Assembly (NCBI RefSeq): GCF_903469665.1
Contig: NZ_CAGKLC010000007.1
Span: 30,309-94,308, forward strand
DNA: 64,000 bases
Direction of reading: 5' to 3'
Source of the DNA: Flavobacterium sp. UGB4466
GTDB lineage: Bacteria > Bacteroidota > Bacteroidia > Flavobacteriales > Flavobacteriaceae
Within the stretch, counting starts at the first letter, position 1. Every line of letters begins with the position of its first letter. Shown here piece after piece: positions 44,178 through 53,690 of the stretch. Both the position numbers and the translations under genes were made by a program. Under the pieces are notes generated by a model. It ran no database searches and had not been told where the DNA came from. It saw nothing but the letters and a program-made list of their open reading frames with translations.

Positions 44178-45845
44178 TTATTGTTTTTTTTGATCCAGTA
44201 TAATTTGACCGTTTTGCATTGTAATTTTTCGCGTCGATTTGGTTTTCCAATATGGATTTTTGGAAGAAACGATAATCGTCCATTTGTTCTTATCCGAGGT
44301 AATAAAATCGATGATTTCATTCGCTACTTTTTCATCCATGGTGTCTGTTGGATCTTCGTAAAAGAGCACTTTTGGCTTGTGGATAATACTTCTGGCTAAC
44401 AGGATTTTTTGAGCATTAGAAGACGATAACTGTTTTCCTTCCGGGTGAATATGAGTATTCAGGCCTTTAGGTAATAATTTAATCAGCGGACTAAGCTGAA
44501 CTCCGTCAAGAGCCCATTTCAAATCTTCGGTACTGATCATCGGATCATTAAAAGTGATGTTCTCTAAAATAGTGCCTTCAAATGGTGTTTCGTTGTGAAT
44601 GATGCTGCCAATTTGTGAGCGGTATTGTTTCAGATTTATTTTTCTAAAAGTATCATCGTTGATGTAAAAAGCTCCCGAACTTTGTCTTAATAAGCCTGAT
44701 AACAATCGAATAAGCGTTGTTTTTCCTGATCCGTTTTCACCTTCAATAACAATTTTTTCACCCTGATCGATTTTTAACGTAATAGAATCTAAGGCATTGG
44801 TTGGAGAATCCGGAAATTTGAATTTTAAATTCTCTGTTTCTAAAGAGATGCTGTTGTAGCAGTGATCGTTTAGAGAATCAGACTCTGAGTTTTCCTCTAA
44901 AGCTAAGTCCGTTACCTGTCCGATTTTTTCAACAGAAGTTAAAACATCATAGAAACTTTCAAGCCCCAGAATGATTTTTTCTACCGATGTAATCACAAGT
45001 AAAATGATAATCTCAGCGGCAACAAACTGCCCGATGTTCATTTCCTGGCTTAGTACCAGATACCCTCCGATAGACAACAAACTGGCTGTAATAATGACTT
45101 TGAAAATAATCAATTGGGTAAACTGTTTTTTGATTACGCTAAAGTGTTTCTCTCTGTAATTCAGGTAACCCGCTACGATCGAATTGTTTTTTTGAAGCGC
45201 AAAGTCATAATTCAGTTCATTGCGGAAACTAAAGTTATTACGGGCCATTTCCTGTAACCACCCCGCCACTTTGTATTTGAATTTGGATTCTTTTAAACTT
45301 GTTTCTAAACCTGATTTGTACGAGAATTTAAAAATAAAATACAAAAGAAGGAACAGTAAAAGTCCGAACACAATAAAATAGGGATGATATAAGGACAACA
45401 GAATAATTCCGAAAGTAATCTGCAGTAAAGCGGCAGAAAAATCGGTTAATAATTTTGAAGTTCCTTTTTGAATCGTTAGGGTATCAAAAAATCGGTTCGT
45501 TAGTTCCGGTGGGTAAGTGCCATACAATTCTTCTGATTTTATTTTAGGCAGACGGGCTGCAAATTCAAAAGAAGCACGTACGAATATTTTTTGCTGTAAG
45601 TTCTCTGTGATACGCAGCTGCATAAACGAAAGCACTCCAACAAGAGCCACACCGCCCACTACAAGTATAATAAGTACGATCCAGGAAACACTAACTCTTC
45701 CGGATTGTATAAAAGTAATGATGGCCTGAATTCCCAGTGGAAGCGATAAACTGACTAACCCGGCAAAAATGGCATAGAAAAAAATCTGGTAAATGTCTTT
45801 TTTGTCCAGTTCAAGTAAATGGTAAAATCTTTTTAAAGGAGTCAT
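44178..45845 (-). CDS. ABC exporter with degenerate ATPase motifs
   Basis: 555 residues from the ATG at 45845; a start at 45884 would overlap the TetR gene. Six membrane helices in the first 310 residues (type IV exporter fold, no C39 peptidase), then a nucleotide-binding domain. Walker A is normal (GENGSGKTTLIR, about 377). The Q-loop Gln is His (IIHNETPFEG), the LSGGQ signature is LSSSNAQ, the Walker B DE pair is ED (LFYEDPTD), and the H-loop His is missing (TIIVSSKNPYW). Normal ATP hydrolysis is therefore doubtful. Exporter for a small molecule or peptide with HlyD and TolC. Confidence 0.88.
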   Translation of the reverse strand: MTPLKRFYHLLELDKKDIYQIFFYAIFAGLVSLSLPLGIQAIITFIQSGRVSVSWIVLIILVVGGVALVGVLSFMQLRITENLQQKIFVRASFEFAARLPKIKSEELYGTYPPELTNRFFDTLTIQKGTSKLLTDFSAALLQITFGIILLSLYHPYFIVFGLLLFLLLYFIFKFSYKSGLETSLKESKFKYKVAGWLQEMARNNFSFRNELNYDFALQKNNSIVAGYLNYREKHFSVIKKQFTQLIIFKVIITASLLSIGGYLVLSQEMNIGQFVAAEIIILLVITSVEKIILGLESFYDVLTSVEKIGQVTDLALEENSESDSLNDHCYNSISLETENLKFKFPDSPTNALDSITLKIDQGEKIVIEGENGSGKTTLIRLLSGLLRQSSGAFYINDDTFRKINLKQYRSQIGSIIHNETPFEGTILENITFNDPMISTEDLKWALDGVQLSPLIKLLPKGLNTHIHPEGKQLSSSNAQKILLARSIIHKPKVLFYEDPTDTMDEKVANEIIDFITSDKNKWTIIVSSKNPYWKTKSTRKITMQNGQIILDQKKQ

Positions 45846-45861
45846 ACTGTTTTTGTTATAA

Positions 45862-46506
45862 TTAGCGCAAAACGTTTTCTGCAAGGTTTAGGTAAAATTG
45901 AGTTGTCGTAACCGTCTCATTACAATCTGTAATTGTTTTCAAATGATCGGTTAGAAAATGCTGATGTAAACTTCCTTCGACAATGGTTGAAACCAGTGAT
46001 TTGGCAAATGGATAATCGGGATTTACTTCTTTTACAATCTCAACAATTCGATTAATCATTCTTTTGTAAATTAAGAAAAAGCCCTCTTTGTTTTCCTGGT
46101 CAACTTCTTTGGTATGAAGTGTTTTGGTGAACTCAGCAATTATGATCTTATTTAAAATAGACTCATTAATATGATCGGTATAAATATCGTCAGATATTTT
46201 TTCGGTTACAATCGTGATGGCTTTTTTAAGCTTTTCTTTTTTATCGGTGATGTTAGTGGTATTAAAAACTAATTTATACTCGATCCAGCTCCAGTACCAG
46301 GATGACAGATACACCAGCAGTTTGTGTTTGTTCTCAAAATAACGATAAATCGAACTTTCGTTTGAACCTATTTTTTCACCTAACTTTTTAAAGGTAAAAT
46401 TATCAAAACCAATATCGTCAATTAGAAGAATACTCTGCTCAATTATTTTTTTTCCCAACGCAGATGTTTCCGGATCTTTTACATAGATCTTTTCGTTGAT
46501 CTGCAT
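45862..46506 (-). CDS. TetR/AcrR family repressor
   Basis: 214 residues from the ATG at 46506 (MQINEKIYVKDPETSALG). The helix-turn-helix is FDNFTFKKLGEKIGSNESSIYRYFENKHKLLVYL (about 35-68, core GSNESSIYRYF), and the rest is an all-helical ligand domain. Longer starts at 46533 or the TTG at 46554 are less likely: the promoter box lies at 46552-46559 and would leave almost no leader. It leads the TetR-ABC-HlyD-TolC operon and presumably represses it; the inducer is unknown. Confidence 0.9.
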   Translation of the reverse strand: MQINEKIYVKDPETSALGKKIIEQSILLIDDIGFDNFTFKKLGEKIGSNESSIYRYFENKHKLLVYLSSWYWSWIEYKLVFNTTNITDKKEKLKKAITIVTEKISDDIYTDHINESILNKIIIAEFTKTLHTKEVDQENKEGFFLIYKRMINRIVEIVKEVNPDYPFAKSLVSTIVEGSLHQHFLTDHLKTITDCNETVTTTQFYLNLAENVLR

Positions 46507-46551
46507 TTTTATATTTGATAGTATAATTTGCATGAAAAAACATTTTTTTTG

Positions 46552-46559
46552 CAAAGATA
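46552..46559 (-). promoter_or_regulatory. Promoter -7 box of the TetR-efflux operon
   Basis: TATCTTTG on the minus strand, 45 bases before the ATG at 46506. It matches TAnnTTTG. No operator palindrome is obvious nearby. Confidence 0.6.
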
Positions 46560-46617
46560 ATAGTAAAGCTATTAATTAAGAAATTTTAACTATTATTTAT
46601 GTTTGTTTTTTTAAGTA

Positions 46618-46720
46618 TTCAGTCTCAGTATACAGTCAAGGTCTCAGTCACAGTCTCAGTCACAGTCTCAGTCACGGTCTCAGTCACGGTCTCAGTCACA
46701 GTCACAGTCACAGTATTCAG
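46618..46720. repeat. Tandem 12-bp repeat (GTCTCAGTCACA type)
   Basis: Seven or more units of CAGTCACAGTCT and variants (CAGTCACGGTCT) in direct repetition, then CAGTCACAGTCACAGTATTC. Gene-free. Together with 46747-46774 and 46803-46872 it fills the 373-base gap between the TetR operon and gpmI. Confidence 0.85.
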
Positions 46721-46746
46721 TTTCATTCTCGTTTTAAAATAGAAAA

Positions 46747-46774
46747 CCCGACAGATTTTTAAAAACCTGCCGGG
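46747..46774 (-). terminator. Terminator of gpmI
   Basis: Minus strand CCCGGCAGGTTTTT and AAAAATCTGTCGGG form a 14-bp stem with two mismatches, followed by TTTTCTATTTT. It lies between the two repeat blocks. Confidence 0.65.
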
Positions 46775-46802
46775 ATTATTTATTTTGAGGATCCAATACT
46801 AT

Positions 46803-46872
46803 CGCGACTCAGACTGAAAACTGCGACTGTATACCGCGACTGTATACTGCGACCGAATACTGCGACTAAAAA
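46803..46872. repeat. Short direct repeat (CTGCGACTGTATA type)
   Basis: About five units of ACTGCGACTGTATA and variants between gpmI and its terminator hairpin. The same wording occurs at 2290-2325 and 10535-10560. Confidence 0.7.
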
Positions 46873-46879
46873 CTACGTA

Positions 46880-48397
46880 CTACAGCAACGAATGGCAAGT
46901 CATAACATTTGGCTGAGGCACACCCATTAATTCCAGAATAGTAGGAGCGATGTCACCCAGAACACCATCCTGAATATTTTTCAACTCTTTATCCACTAAA
47001 ATAATCGGCACCGGATTGGTGGTATGTGCTGTATTTGGGCTTCCGTCAGGGTTAATCATCGTTTCGCAATTTCCGTGATCGGCAATAACAATCGTGGTGT
47101 AATCGTTGGCAAGAGCCGCTTCTACCACTTCTTTTACGCAGGCATCTACCGCTTCACAGGCTTTAATTGCAGCACTCATGATTCCGGTATGCCCCACCAT
47201 GTCACCATTGGCAAAATTAAGACAGACAAAATCTACTTCGCCTTTGTTTAATTCAGGAACCAAAGCGTCTTTTAATTCATAGGCACTCATTTCCGGTTGT
47301 AAATCGTAAGTGGCAACTTTTGGGGAGTTTCTTAAAATACGCGATTCTCCTTCAAATGGAGTTTCTCTTCCTCCCGAAAAGAAAAAGGTCACGTGTGGAT
47401 ATTTCTCTGTTTCGGCAATACGAATTTGTTTTTTACCTGCTTTTTCCAAAACCTCACCCAGAGTTTCGGTAATATTATCTTTGTTGTAAACGACTTTTAC
47501 ATTTTGGTACGTTTCGTCATAGTTGGTAAGCGTTACATAATACAAGTTTAATTTGTGCATGTTCTGCTCGTGGAAGTCTTGCTGCGAAAGCGCTTCTGTA
47601 AGTTCACGGCCTCTGTCGGTTCTGAAGTTGAAAAAGATAACTACATCATCCTCGGTGATGGTTGCCAATGGTTTTTCCTGCTCGTCAACCATTACGATTG
47701 GAGCGATAAACTCATCGGTTACATCGTGTGCATAACTGTCAAGAACGCTTGAAACTGCATTTTTAGACGGAGTTCCGATACCGTTTACTACTAAATCATA
47801 AGCAAGTTTTACACGCTCCCATCGTTTGTCACGATCCATTGCATAATAACGTCCAACGATTGAAGCAATTTTTACAGGAGTATTTTTGATGTGCTCTTCT
47901 AAATCCTGAATGTATTTTGCTCCCGATTTAGGATCAACATCACGGCCGTCTGTAAACGCATGAACAAAAACATTTTCCAGTCCGTATTCCTGAGAAGCAT
48001 CAATTAATCCGCGTAAATGCGAAGTATGAGAGTGAACACCTCCGTCAGAAACTAATCCTAAGAAGTGAACTTTTTTATTGTTTTCTTTAGCGTAAGTAAA
48101 AGCATCAATAAGTACCTGTTCTTTGGCAAGTGTTTGATGCGCTACGGCTAAGTTTATTTTGGTTAAATCCTGATATACAATTCTTCCGGCACCAAGATTC
48201 ATGTGACCCACTTCACTGTTTCCCATCTGACCTTCGGGTAAACCAACGTTTAGTCCGTCAGTACGAAGCTGAGCGCTTGGGTAATTTTTGTAAAGGCTGT
48301 TTATAAAAGGAACATTTGCATTGTCTATTGCAGATACTTTAGGGTCAGGAGATTTTCCCCAACCGTCTAAAATCATAAGGATTACTTTCTTGTTCAT
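46880..48397 (-). CDS. gpmI: 2,3-bisphosphoglycerate-independent phosphoglycerate mutase
   Basis: 505 residues from the ATG at 48397 (MNKKVILMILDGWGKSP). Interconverts 3- and 2-phosphoglycerate in glycolysis. Alkaline-phosphatase-fold motifs are intact: ILDGWG, the phosphoserine loop GNSEVGHMNLG (Ser about 64), DGRDVDPKSG, GRYYAMDRDKRW and TIVIADHGNCE. The longer frame to 48442 would run past the promoter box at 48414-48421, so it is not used. Confidence 0.97.
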   Translation of the reverse strand: MNKKVILMILDGWGKSPDPKVSAIDNANVPFINSLYKNYPSAQLRTDGLNVGLPEGQMGNSEVGHMNLGAGRIVYQDLTKINLAVAHQTLAKEQVLIDAFTYAKENNKKVHFLGLVSDGGVHSHTSHLRGLIDASQEYGLENVFVHAFTDGRDVDPKSGAKYIQDLEEHIKNTPVKIASIVGRYYAMDRDKRWERVKLAYDLVVNGIGTPSKNAVSSVLDSYAHDVTDEFIAPIVMVDEQEKPLATITEDDVVIFFNFRTDRGRELTEALSQQDFHEQNMHKLNLYYVTLTNYDETYQNVKVVYNKDNITETLGEVLEKAGKKQIRIAETEKYPHVTFFFSGGRETPFEGESRILRNSPKVATYDLQPEMSAYELKDALVPELNKGEVDFVCLNFANGDMVGHTGIMSAAIKACEAVDACVKEVVEAALANDYTTIVIADHGNCETMINPDGSPNTAHTTNPVPIILVDKELKNIQDGVLGDIAPTILELMGVPQPNVMTCHSLL

Positions 48398-48413
48398 TAG
48401 TTTTCGTTTTTTA

Positions 48414-48421
48414 CAAAGATA
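48414..48421 (-). promoter_or_regulatory. Promoter -7 box of gpmI
   Basis: TATCTTTG on the minus strand, 16 bases before the ATG. It fixes the start codon and implies a leader of only about ten bases. Confidence 0.65.
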
Positions 48422-48536
48422 ATTCATTTCTAAAGTCGACAAAAAAGCGCGGTGACAATTATGTTTAATAAAATGAAGCGTAGTAAAAAATACTAATTTG
48501 GTTGCAGAACCCTAAAAATTTTAAAATTAATTCACG

Positions 48537-50963
48537 CTAGGCTCTTCTTCTGATCTTATTTTTGACCCCATTGTAGTCGATAAAATATTTCACACTTACT
48601 GAAAAGATATGTTTTAAGGCCTGATTGTTTAGTAAATCGGTGATGTTGTGTTTGAAGTCTTTGTTGATAATGCGTTCAAAATTAACGCCATTATTGCGAT
48701 ATAAAACCGAAAGCTGACTACCCGGAGCAAACCACCAGGAATACGATAAATCAGTGTTCCAGGAATAAAAGCTTGAGTTTTTATTCTTGGTGTATTGTGG
48801 ATAAGGCGTTAAAGTTCCGTTTTGCTGAAGCTCGAGTATGTCTTTATTTTCGGCATAAGACCAATATTGTCTTACGGCCAGATTAAGTGTCATTGCACTG
48901 TTTATGGCATATTTTCCGTTTAAAGTGTTCGAATAAGTAATAACATTTCGATTCGCAAAAACGATCGTTTCGGGAGTATTGTCATTATCGTCGTTGTCAA
49001 AATCGTCAATATAACCTTTGTTGTTGTTTCTTCGAAGAAAGCTAAAAGCATAGGTTAGTAAAAGCTTATCGTTAAAACGGTATCTTGGTCCAACATCAAC
49101 ACCATAAGCCATTCTTCCTGCTTCGTCCGCAAAGATTATAAATGGATTTAAGTCCAAAGCAAATTTCTTGTTGTAATTAGTCGAAACGCTTCCCCAGACT
49201 TCTATTTTTCTTGGAATGATGACATAGCGGTTTTCGGCTCTTGGCTCGTAATAATCATGTGAATTTAGAGGAAAAAGATCAATCCCGGCACCGTAAAAAT
49301 TGTTTTTCAGAGTCGAAAGATTGACTTCAGCACTCATTTTGTTATCCTGCACTTTACCGGATTCTTTATTGAATTCGGTATACATATCATAATCAATTCT
49401 GAAAGTATTAAAGAGCTTTGTAGGGTTTAGAATGCGATAGTTGGCATTTCCGTAAAGATTGTAATAATTGGTATAAAAATTAATCCCCATGTCGTTGGGG
49501 TCAAAATCTTTAGAAACAAAGTCTGAGGCAATGCTATAGCGATAGTTCCCGCTGGTTTCGGCAAAACGAATGGTGCTGAAAACACCATTTTTGTCTTCAG
49601 TATCGTTAATCAGACTGTATTTTACATTACCGGATAAGCTGTAGGTGTTGGCTTTGGTTCTTAAATCCCATGCCAGTGCCGTTACGTTGGCATCCCTGTA
49701 ATGTCCATTTCGGGTAACGTTTGTATTGATAAGAGTCACGGAAGAATTTTTGCGAAAGCGCTGATCTAAAATCAATACATTGTAATTGGTTAGGGGTTCA
49801 GCAACCACACGTCTTGTTTCCCCTGAAAGAGTGTCTTTTATAGTAGCAAACGTTTTTTCGGTAACCGCATTTAAGATCCCGATTCCTAATCCTTTTTGGG
49901 TTCTTCCTGAAATTTTTAAAGCGTTGATGAGGTTCACATTCTGAACTTCTTCAATTATTTTTTCATTGTCATTTAAAGTAATGTCTATAGAAGGCTTACC
50001 TCCAATTCTTCTCGAATAAAACAAACCTCCCTTATTGAACAAATCAGTTCCTTCTGTAAAAAAAGCCCTGTTTTCGTTGAATTGCTGTTCAAACGGACCT
50101 AAATTCAAAATCTGATCGTCGTATTTTGTTTGTCCGAAATCAGGAATCAGAATCGCGTCAAGCGTAAAAGCATCATTAATACCGTACTTAATATCCATAC
50201 CACCTTTTAGTGTTCCATATGTTTTTTGACCGTCTGAAGCATTTAAGTAATAAGAGGCGTAAGGCATAAAAAACAATCGGGTAGGAGGTTTTATATTGAC
50301 GATTCCTTCCAGATTACCATTTTGTTGTGTGAATGTTCCAATTTTGGTGTCGATTAAATTCCAAGTATACTTTTTACGTTCCCGTCTGATCTCTCTGAAA
50401 AAATTAATGCCCCAGGTTTGTTTGTCTCCGCCTGAAAAGCGTAAGGCAGCATAGGGAATTTTGATTTCCACTGCCCATCCTTTGTCATTCAACACCGCTT
50501 TGCTAAGCCATACTGCATCCCACGAATAATCTTCGCCATTGGCATCTGTCATGATGCAGTCGCCCTGTACATCTGCTGCCGATACAAAAAACTGAAAATT
50601 TTGCTGGCCATCGTTAAAGCCATTGATAAAAACGCCAAACATATCAGAAGTTCCGAAATTGTCACGCTGTGAAATTTCTTTTAAAATTTTAGAAGGGTCA
50701 TCGTGCAGCGTTGCAGCAATATAGATCGCATCATTATTGTATAAAACCCTTACCTCGGTTTTTTGATTGTCAGGAATAGGTTTGCCGTTATCGGGCTGAT
50801 ACATTACAAAATCGGTAGCAGGAGAAACATTTTTCCATGCAGGTTCATCCAGTTTTCCATCAATTAAAATGTTTTCGGTAGTCAGTTCAGCCTGCAGTAT
50901 TTTCTTTTGAGCATGACACCAAAAAGTAAAGAAGAGAAAGCTGATAAAAACTAATTTTTTCAT
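48537..50963 (-). CDS. CBM9-like domain outer membrane beta-barrel protein
   Basis: 808 residues with a signal peptide (to about 18). Residues about 25-215 form a carbohydrate-binding family 9-like domain (LTTENILIDGKLDEPAWKN, DDPSKILKEISQRD, WAVEIKIPYAALRFSG). The remaining 590 residues are alternating strands with DUF5916-type features (NPF-like turns, FGQTKYDDQILNLGPFEQQFNENRAFFTEG near 280). It ends in an aromatic strand and KNKIRRRA. Probably an outer-membrane glycan- or peptide-binding channel; the substrate is unknown. Confidence 0.88.
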   Translation of the reverse strand: MKKLVFISFLFFTFWCHAQKKILQAELTTENILIDGKLDEPAWKNVSPATDFVMYQPDNGKPIPDNQKTEVRVLYNNDAIYIAATLHDDPSKILKEISQRDNFGTSDMFGVFINGFNDGQQNFQFFVSAADVQGDCIMTDANGEDYSWDAVWLSKAVLNDKGWAVEIKIPYAALRFSGGDKQTWGINFFREIRRERKKYTWNLIDTKIGTFTQQNGNLEGIVNIKPPTRLFFMPYASYYLNASDGQKTYGTLKGGMDIKYGINDAFTLDAILIPDFGQTKYDDQILNLGPFEQQFNENRAFFTEGTDLFNKGGLFYSRRIGGKPSIDITLNDNEKIIEEVQNVNLINALKISGRTQKGLGIGILNAVTEKTFATIKDTLSGETRRVVAEPLTNYNVLILDQRFRKNSSVTLINTNVTRNGHYRDANVTALAWDLRTKANTYSLSGNVKYSLINDTEDKNGVFSTIRFAETSGNYRYSIASDFVSKDFDPNDMGINFYTNYYNLYGNANYRILNPTKLFNTFRIDYDMYTEFNKESGKVQDNKMSAEVNLSTLKNNFYGAGIDLFPLNSHDYYEPRAENRYVIIPRKIEVWGSVSTNYNKKFALDLNPFIIFADEAGRMAYGVDVGPRYRFNDKLLLTYAFSFLRRNNNKGYIDDFDNDDNDNTPETIVFANRNVITYSNTLNGKYAINSAMTLNLAVRQYWSYAENKDILELQQNGTLTPYPQYTKNKNSSFYSWNTDLSYSWWFAPGSQLSVLYRNNGVNFERIINKDFKHNITDLLNNQALKHIFSVSVKYFIDYNGVKNKIRRRA

Positions 50964-51280
50964 GATAGTGTAAAAAATAGAAGAATGGATATTGCGCTTT
51001 GATTAATAGACCACGGTTTTTTTAAAATGTTACAGTTTTGATCGAAATAAATGATTTTCCTGTGTTTTTTGCAAGAAAAGTACGAAAAATCAATTTTTTA
51101 TTCATCCTTGAGTAAACCTCCTACAAAAATATTTGTTTTTTGAACCAAATACTAATTTGTTAAGCTGATTCTGTTAAAGTTTCACCAAAAAAGGGCTGAT
51201 TTACAGCCTTAAATTTTGCCAGGTATATTTTTTTTATACTTTTGCCAAACCCAAACCTCTGTTTAACCTAAAGAAATTCA
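50964..51280. other. Divergent intergenic region with a strong promoter
   Basis: 317 bases. On the plus strand TTTG at 51215-51218, 18 bases, then TACTTTTG at 51237-51244 form a near-consensus promoter 37 bases before the L,D-transpeptidase ATG. For the CBM9 gene on the minus strand only an imperfect TACTTTTC is seen near 51080. No ORF or repeat. Confidence 0.6.
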
Positions 51281-52003
51281 ATGATTTACAAGATTTATCC
51301 ATTACTGGTGTTTTTGCTGTTATCTTTTGGTAAAGATTCAAACAACACCTCCGAAGTTAAAAAAGCAGTTGTAAAAACTATTGCTAAAGTAGAAACGCTT
51401 ACAGTTGATTCGAAAATTGAGAGTATTTACAATACCTTAAATCCCAATCATTTTTCATTACCTGAACTTAGAACTTTCTCTGAAGCCTTAAAAGGGTTTT
51501 ACTTGTTGAAAGAAAGAGGCATAATCCAAAAAGACATCCTGACACTTATCGATTTTAGCCTGTCGTCAAACACCAAACGTTTGTGGGTAATTGACTTGGC
51601 TACCAATACCATTTTATTTAATTCTTTAGTAGCCCATGGTAGAAATACCGGAGAAGAATTTGCGTCTAATTTTTCAAATGCCAATTCTTCTTTCAAAAGC
51701 AGCCTTGGATTTTATGCTACAGGCGAAGTATATAAAGGTAAACATGGTGTTTCCTTACGCTTAGACGGACTAGAGAACGGAGTGAATGACAATGCACGCG
51801 AACGTGGAGTTGTCATGCATGGAGCCAATTATGTTTCAGAATCGTTTATCAGAAGCAACAAACGATTGGGAAGAAGTCAGGGATGTCCGGCAATTCCAAT
51901 GGGATTGACTAATGAAATTATTGAGATCATAAAAGACAAATCGCTTTTGTACATCTACCATCCATCCAGAAGTTTCACGATGGAAGAGAGGCTAATTTCT
52001 TAA
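51281..52003 (+). CDS. L,D-transpeptidase-like protein (YkuD_2 type)
   Basis: 240 residues with an N-terminal hydrophobic segment (IYPLLVFLLLSFG) that is short for a signal peptide but plausible. The catalytic region has a His in VVMHGANYVSESFI and Cys in RSQGCPAIP (about 206), the catalytic His/Cys layout of the murein L,D-transpeptidase catalytic family PF13645. These enzymes form 3-3 peptidoglycan crosslinks or attach proteins to the wall. Strong promoter; the last 12 bases overlap the opposite-strand second L,D-transpeptidase. Confidence 0.9.
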   Translation: MIYKIYPLLVFLLLSFGKDSNNTSEVKKAVVKTIAKVETLTVDSKIESIYNTLNPNHFSLPELRTFSEALKGFYLLKERGIIQKDILTLIDFSLSSNTKRLWVIDLATNTILFNSLVAHGRNTGEEFASNFSNANSSFKSSLGFYATGEVYKGKHGVSLRLDGLENGVNDNARERGVVMHGANYVSESFIRSNKRLGRSQGCPAIPMGLTNEIIEIIKDKSLLYIYHPSRSFTMEERLIS

Positions 52004-53575
52004 TTTAGCATACAAATCCGAATCCAAATTATAAATGTCAGCTCTGAAAATGAGCTGATTTTTTTTGCTCCATGCCGTCCAGTACCATTGGTATAAGGCA
52101 TATTTTTTTGTGATTCGAATACTGGTTGTTTTTTTGGAAGCGATGATGGTGTCAATTTTATCTTTGGACCAATTGGTTGAATCTCCCAAAATATGTTCAG
52201 CCAGTTCCAGCGGATTTTCTACACGCACACAACCGGAACTTAAAGAGCGGTTGTTTCTTCCGAAATTATTTCGATGGTTCGTATCGTGCAGGTAAACACT
52301 ATGATTGTTTGGAAATAAAATTTTCATTAATCCCAAAGCGTTATTGTAACCCGGACTTTGTACATAACGGTAATTCCCAGGTTTATTTTCGTTCCAGGCA
52401 TTAGGATCAACTACCTTTCCGGCAGTATCATAAATAGTAATATTTTTATTGGCCAGATAATTTCGATTGCGTTTCATTGCCGGAACCACATCTTCCTTTA
52501 AAATAGTTGGCGGTACCGTCCAGGTTGGGTTAAAAACCACCGTTCTTAATTTTGAGGTAATGATTGGAGTTTTTCTCTTACTTGTTCCTACGACAACATT
52601 ACGGACCAGGGTTGTGTCCTGACTTTCGACAACATTTAATTTGTAATCAGGAATGTTGATAATAAAGTAGTCTTCAGCCAAATCTGTAGTATACCATCTC
52701 CAGCGTTCTAAGTTGGCGATAATTTGATGTTTTCTTTTCTCTTTAGAAAAATTAAGGGCACTTATCGTTCCAACTCCAATAACACCATCAGCGGCTAAGC
52801 CATGTCTTTCCTGAAATTTTTTAACCGATTCGAAAGTTTTGTGGTCATAAATAGAAGTAAGGCTGTCCTTTCCGGTCATGTCTTTCCAGAACAAGAGTCT
52901 TTTTTTGATGTTGATCAAAGCGGTGTTAGTATCATTTAAGGTGATTTTGGCAACCGATTCAATAGGCTGGATATCGTCATCCGGAAAAGTATTGATGATT
53001 TCCAGTGCTTTTAAAAGTTGTTTGTAAGGAGATGCCTTTGATTGAATGCCGTCTACAATACTATCCAGTTTGTTTTTGTTGAATGCTTTTATCAGGACAT
53101 TGTTAACATCAAATGTTTTTTCTTCCAGATCCCAATCGGTGTATAGTTTTTTAGGATCGAGTTTTCCTTTATACAGATGGTTGAGGTATTTTTCAAAATT
53201 ATAAGTCAGTAAAACATCGTAAGTTGCCAGATCGGAATCGCTTAACGAACTAATTTTGCTTTCGAATTTTTTTAGTCTCGAAGCTTTGTAATCCTCAGGA
53301 TCCAAACCTAATTGTTCGGCATTGCTCAATTGAGATAAAACATAAGTTCTTTTTTTTAGGTTTCCCCAAACGGTCATGTTTTCTGATGAGTTGTAGAACA
53401 GTTTAAGTGTTTCACTTTTAAAAGTGCCAATCAGAGCGGTATCAATTGAAACCTTTCTTTCGTCAGTAAGTATAATAGCCGGGGCGGCTTTTTTTACCAC
53501 GGGAATAACTTTTGGTGCTTCTTTCTTGCAGCTAATAAGTAAACATATTATAAATAAAAAGTAAAAATTCTTCAT
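51992..53575 (-). CDS. L,D-transpeptidase lipoprotein (YcbB-like)
   Basis: 527 residues. Lipoprotein signal FYFLFIICLLISC (Cys about 16). A scaffold domain is followed by a peptidoglycan-binding helix bundle (SVKKFQERHGLAADGVIGVGTI, about 268-289) and a YkuD catalytic domain ending HDTNHRNNFGRNNRSLSSGCVRVENP, with catalytic Cys at about 450. This matches YcbB/LdtD architecture. It catalyses 3-3 crosslinks from the outer face of the inner membrane, or is anchored to the outer membrane. It converges on the other L,D-transpeptidase, and the 3' ends overlap by 12 bases. Confidence 0.93.
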   Translation of the reverse strand: MKNFYFLFIICLLISCKKEAPKVIPVVKKAAPAIILTDERKVSIDTALIGTFKSETLKLFYNSSENMTVWGNLKKRTYVLSQLSNAEQLGLDPEDYKASRLKKFESKISSLSDSDLATYDVLLTYNFEKYLNHLYKGKLDPKKLYTDWDLEEKTFDVNNVLIKAFNKNKLDSIVDGIQSKASPYKQLLKALEIINTFPDDDIQPIESVAKITLNDTNTALINIKKRLLFWKDMTGKDSLTSIYDHKTFESVKKFQERHGLAADGVIGVGTISALNFSKEKRKHQIIANLERWRWYTTDLAEDYFIINIPDYKLNVVESQDTTLVRNVVVGTSKRKTPIITSKLRTVVFNPTWTVPPTILKEDVVPAMKRNRNYLANKNITIYDTAGKVVDPNAWNENKPGNYRYVQSPGYNNALGLMKILFPNNHSVYLHDTNHRNNFGRNNRSLSSGCVRVENPLELAEHILGDSTNWSKDKIDTIIASKKTTSIRITKKYALYQWYWTAWSKKNQLIFRADIYNLDSDLYAKLRN

Positions 53576-53690
53576 TCAATATTCTTTTAAATATAAAACA
53601 ATACACGCTATAGTTTTTAATCCGAACTAAATTACCCCGGGGTGGAAGTCTGTTCTTTTCGTAAACGTACAATAGCGTTTTGATGTTAAA

